Of a stretch of 7,706 nucleotides of DNA, positions 6,291 through 7,706 are shown in pieces. Both the position numbers and the translations under genes were made by a program. The stretch is from DAOUEG01 sp964589285. GTDB lineage: Bacteria > Chloroflexota > Dehalococcoidia > Dehalococcoidales > RBG-16-60-22. How positions within the stretch are numbered: position 1 is the first letter of the stretch; the number at the start of each line of letters is the position of its first letter. Under the pieces are notes generated by a model, which ran no database searches, was not told the origin of the DNA, and was given only the letters and a program-made list of their open reading frames with translations. The stretch spans positions 1-7,706 of the forward strand of contig CAZPSP010000121.1 in the NCBI GenBank assembly GCA_964589285.1. The letters run 5' to 3'.

Positions 6291-6300
6291 ATCATAGATA
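6281..6300. promoter_or_regulatory. Palindrome TATCTAT-N6-ATAGATA, possible second regulator site
   Basis: A perfect 7-bp inverted repeat with a 6-nt centre. It covers the -10 elements of both opposed promoters in this spacer. LysR proteins typically contact a high-affinity dyad plus a second, more variable site next to the promoter, and this AT-rich palindrome could be that second site. AT-richness makes chance symmetry more likely. Confidence 0.5.
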
Positions 6301-6314
6301 TTTTTAGCTTGCAA
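6286..6314 (-). promoter_or_regulatory. Predicted promoter of the LysR-type gene
   Basis: On the minus strand TTGCAA (6314-6309) is followed after 17 nt by TATTAT (6291-6286), matching the sigma70 consensus at four and five of six positions. Transcription would begin near 6279, giving a leader of about 84 nt. The -35 is partly inside the 9-bp dyad. Confidence 0.5.
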
Positions 6315-6339
6315 TGTATAATGTGCCATGATACATTGC
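6311..6339. promoter_or_regulatory. LysR box: GCAATGTAT-N11-ATACATTGC
   Basis: A perfect 9-bp inverted repeat whose inner edges are T6319 and A6331 separated by exactly 11 nt, the classic T-N11-A LysR recognition form. It lies between the divergent lysR-type gene and the URO-D-like gene. Its left arm overlaps the -35 of the regulator's predicted promoter (6309-6314), which fits autorepression. Confidence 0.72.
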
Positions 6340-6344
6340 TTTAG

Positions 6345-6373
6345 ACCGGCGCACCGCGAGGACCGGTTATATT
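6345..6373 (+). promoter_or_regulatory. Possible activator-dependent rightward promoter P2
   Basis: TATATT at 6368-6373 (five of six to consensus) lacks a recognisable -35 at 6345-6350. A start near 6380 would put the centre of the 9-bp dyad (6325) at about -55, close to where LysR proteins sit when activating. This is the arrangement expected if the regulator drives the downstream gene. Confidence 0.35.
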
Positions 6374-6481
6374 CATTTGGCATGGAAATCGTTACCTCGT
6401 ATCGCAACCGGAACGGCAAACAATAACGATTACCGCCACGTCCCCGTCCTGTCCGGTTACAGTGAGAAAGGAGAAGACCAC

Positions 6482-7706
6482 ATGGAGAAACAATGGGAAG
6501 CTATGACAACGGATGAACGGCAGGAAGCCATGTTCGATAAATGGCTGAACCCGGAGGGAGTAACCTACAGCAGTCCGCAGGCGGAAAAGGATTATAAAGA
6601 CCGGGTCACCCGCCTCAAGGACATCATCCAGCTACGGGAACCTGACCGGGTACCGGTGGTGCCGATGGTCGGGTTTTACCCGGCGGTCTTCAAGGGCTAC
6701 ACACCCTACGATGCCATGTATGATTACAGCGTGGTCGATGCCACCTACACCGAATACATGCAATATTTCCAGCCGGACGCCCATATCGGAACGGGCGGGG
6801 CGCCCCCCGGAAAACTGTATGAAATCCTGGATTACAAACTCTATGCCTGGCCGGGGCACGGCGTGCCCAAGAACCGCAGCTACCAGGCAATCGAAGGCGA
6901 GTACATGCTGGCCGAAGAGTATGACGACCTCATCGAGGACCCGACCAACTTTTTCCTGACCAAGTATTTACCGAGGGTATTCGGGGCGCTGGCGCCGTTC
7001 GCGGCGCTTACCCCGTTCACGAACATCACGGAAATGTACGGCGGGTTCACCGCGGCGGCGCTGATCCCATTCGGCGTGCCGCCGGTGCAGGAAGCGCTCA
7101 AGAAACTGATGGACGCCGGCAACGTGGCCATGGAATGGGCTGGCGTATTCGGCGGCTACGGGCCCAAGATGAGTGCGCTCGGCTTCCCCGGGTTCTTCGG
7201 GGGCGGCTGCAAGGCCCCGTTCGATACCATTGCAGATACCCTGCGCGGCACCCGCGGCATTATCAAGGACATGTACCGGCAGCCGAACAAGCTGCTGGAA
7301 GCCCTGGAAGCCTTTACCCCGATCATGATCAAGATGGGCGTGTCCGCCTGCAAGATGAACGGCAATCCCGTCTGCTTCATGCCGCTCCACAAGGGCGCCG
7401 ACGGCTTCATGTCCGATGCCCAGTTCAAGAAATTCTACTGGCCGACCCTGAAAAAGGTCTTCGAAGGCCTCATCGCGGAAGGCTGCGTACCGTTCCCCTG
7501 GGCGGAAGGCGGCTTCAACTCCCGCCTGGATGTCATCGGGGACGTGCCGGTGGGCAAGATGATATGGGGTTTCGACGATACCAATATGGCCGAGGCCAAG
7601 AAGAAGCTCGGCAAAATATCCTGCATCAGCGGCAACGTCCAGACCTCCGCGCTGACCATCGCCACCGTCGATGAACTCAAGGAAGCGGTCAAGAAACTCA
7701 TCGATG
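6482..7706 (+). CDS. URO-D / methylcobamide methyltransferase-like protein (partial, C-terminus beyond right edge)
   Basis: The ATG at 6482 follows AAAGGAG (6467-6473) with 8 nt spacing, and 408 codons are visible before the edge. The sequence belongs to the uroporphyrinogen decarboxylase-type TIM-barrel superfamily, which includes MtaA/MtbA-type methylcobamide:thiol methyltransferases. Recognisable blocks: VPMVGFYPAVFKGYTPYDAM (60-79), PFDTIADTLRGTRGIIKDMY (about 243-262), PLHKGADGFMS (301-311), WAEGGFNSRLD (340-350), and the late-barrel SGNVQTSAL (383-391), equivalent to the GN-DP strand of URO-D. The His-x-Cys zinc motif of MtaA/MtbA is not seen; the equivalent strand reads WAEGG. The last residues (VDELKEAVKKLID) match the helix near the end of the family, so little appears missing. 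A corrinoid or methyl-transfer role is inferred from family, not shown. It is probably the first gene of an operon controlled by the divergent LysR protein. Confidence 0.87.
   Translation, partial: MEKQWEAMTTDERQEAMFDKWLNPEGVTYSSPQAEKDYKDRVTRLKDIIQLREPDRVPVVPMVGFYPAVFKGYTPYDAMYDYSVVDATYTEYMQYFQPDAHIGTGGAPPGKLYEILDYKLYAWPGHGVPKNRSYQAIEGEYMLAEEYDDLIEDPTNFFLTKYLPRVFGALAPFAALTPFTNITEMYGGFTAAALIPFGVPPVQEALKKLMDAGNVAMEWAGVFGGYGPKMSALGFPGFFGGGCKAPFDTIADTLRGTRGIIKDMYRQPNKLLEALEAFTPIMIKMGVSACKMNGNPVCFMPLHKGADGFMSDAQFKKFYWPTLKKVFEGLIAEGCVPFPWAEGGFNSRLDVIGDVPVGKMIWGFDDTNMAEAKKKLGKISCISGNVQTSALTIATVDELKEAVKKLID

Noticed and set aside
6213..6419. Short minus-strand frame (68 codons) upstream of the LysR gene
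   Set aside because: Starts with TTG without a ribosome binding site and spans the dyads and promoters of the control region.
6968..7674. Open frames within the URO-D-like gene on both strands (6968-7390 minus, 7135-7674 plus)
   Set aside because: Shadows of the URO-D-family frame, which is open from 6482 to the edge with family motifs throughout.

Overview
The window looks like a chromosomal segment of a moderately GC-rich, probably anaerobic bacterium. The protein styles are a cupredoxin with an FFRCDVHP-type copper loop, Thr/Pro-rich secreted linkers, a DPM1-like glycosyltransferase with two C-terminal helices, and a URO-D-family methyltransferase-like protein divergent from a LysR regulator. 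Together they are most reminiscent of Chloroflexota (Dehalococcoidia-like). That assignment is inferred from general resemblance, not from any search.

Layout. (1) Bases 1-3755, minus strand: one uninterrupted reading frame of 1251 codons that runs off the left edge. It has no stop inside the window and is easy to miss, because several long open frames lie antisense to it. It encodes a secreted multidomain protein: signal peptide, type-1 copper cupredoxin domain, Thr-rich linker, three copies of a 217-residue two-module unit separated by Thr- or Thr/Pro-rich linkers, then the N-terminal half of a PQQ-dehydrogenase-like beta-propeller. (2) Bases 3756-4290: a non-coding divergent spacer with a near-consensus sigma70 promoter for the next gene. 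(3) Bases 4291-5196, plus strand: a DPM1-like family 2 glycosyltransferase. (4) Bases 5197-5259: a convergent spacer with a hairpin. (5) Bases 5260-6195, minus strand: a LysR-type regulator. (6) Bases 6196-6481: an AT-rich divergent control region with a perfect 9-bp dyad of T-N11-A form, a second 7-bp dyad, and two opposed promoters whose -10 boxes nearly coincide. (7) Bases 6482-7706, plus strand: a URO-D / methylcobamide methyltransferase-like protein cut by the right edge.

How the genes may work together. The large minus-strand protein reads as an exported oxidoreductase in which a copper domain could take electrons from a quinoprotein domain within one chain, on long, potentially glycosylated stalks. 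The divergent glycosyltransferase could supply a polyprenyl-phosphate sugar for such a surface protein, but only adjacency supports this. The LysR protein very likely controls the divergent methyltransferase-like gene and itself. Nothing in the sequence ties that right-hand regulon to the left-hand secreted protein.
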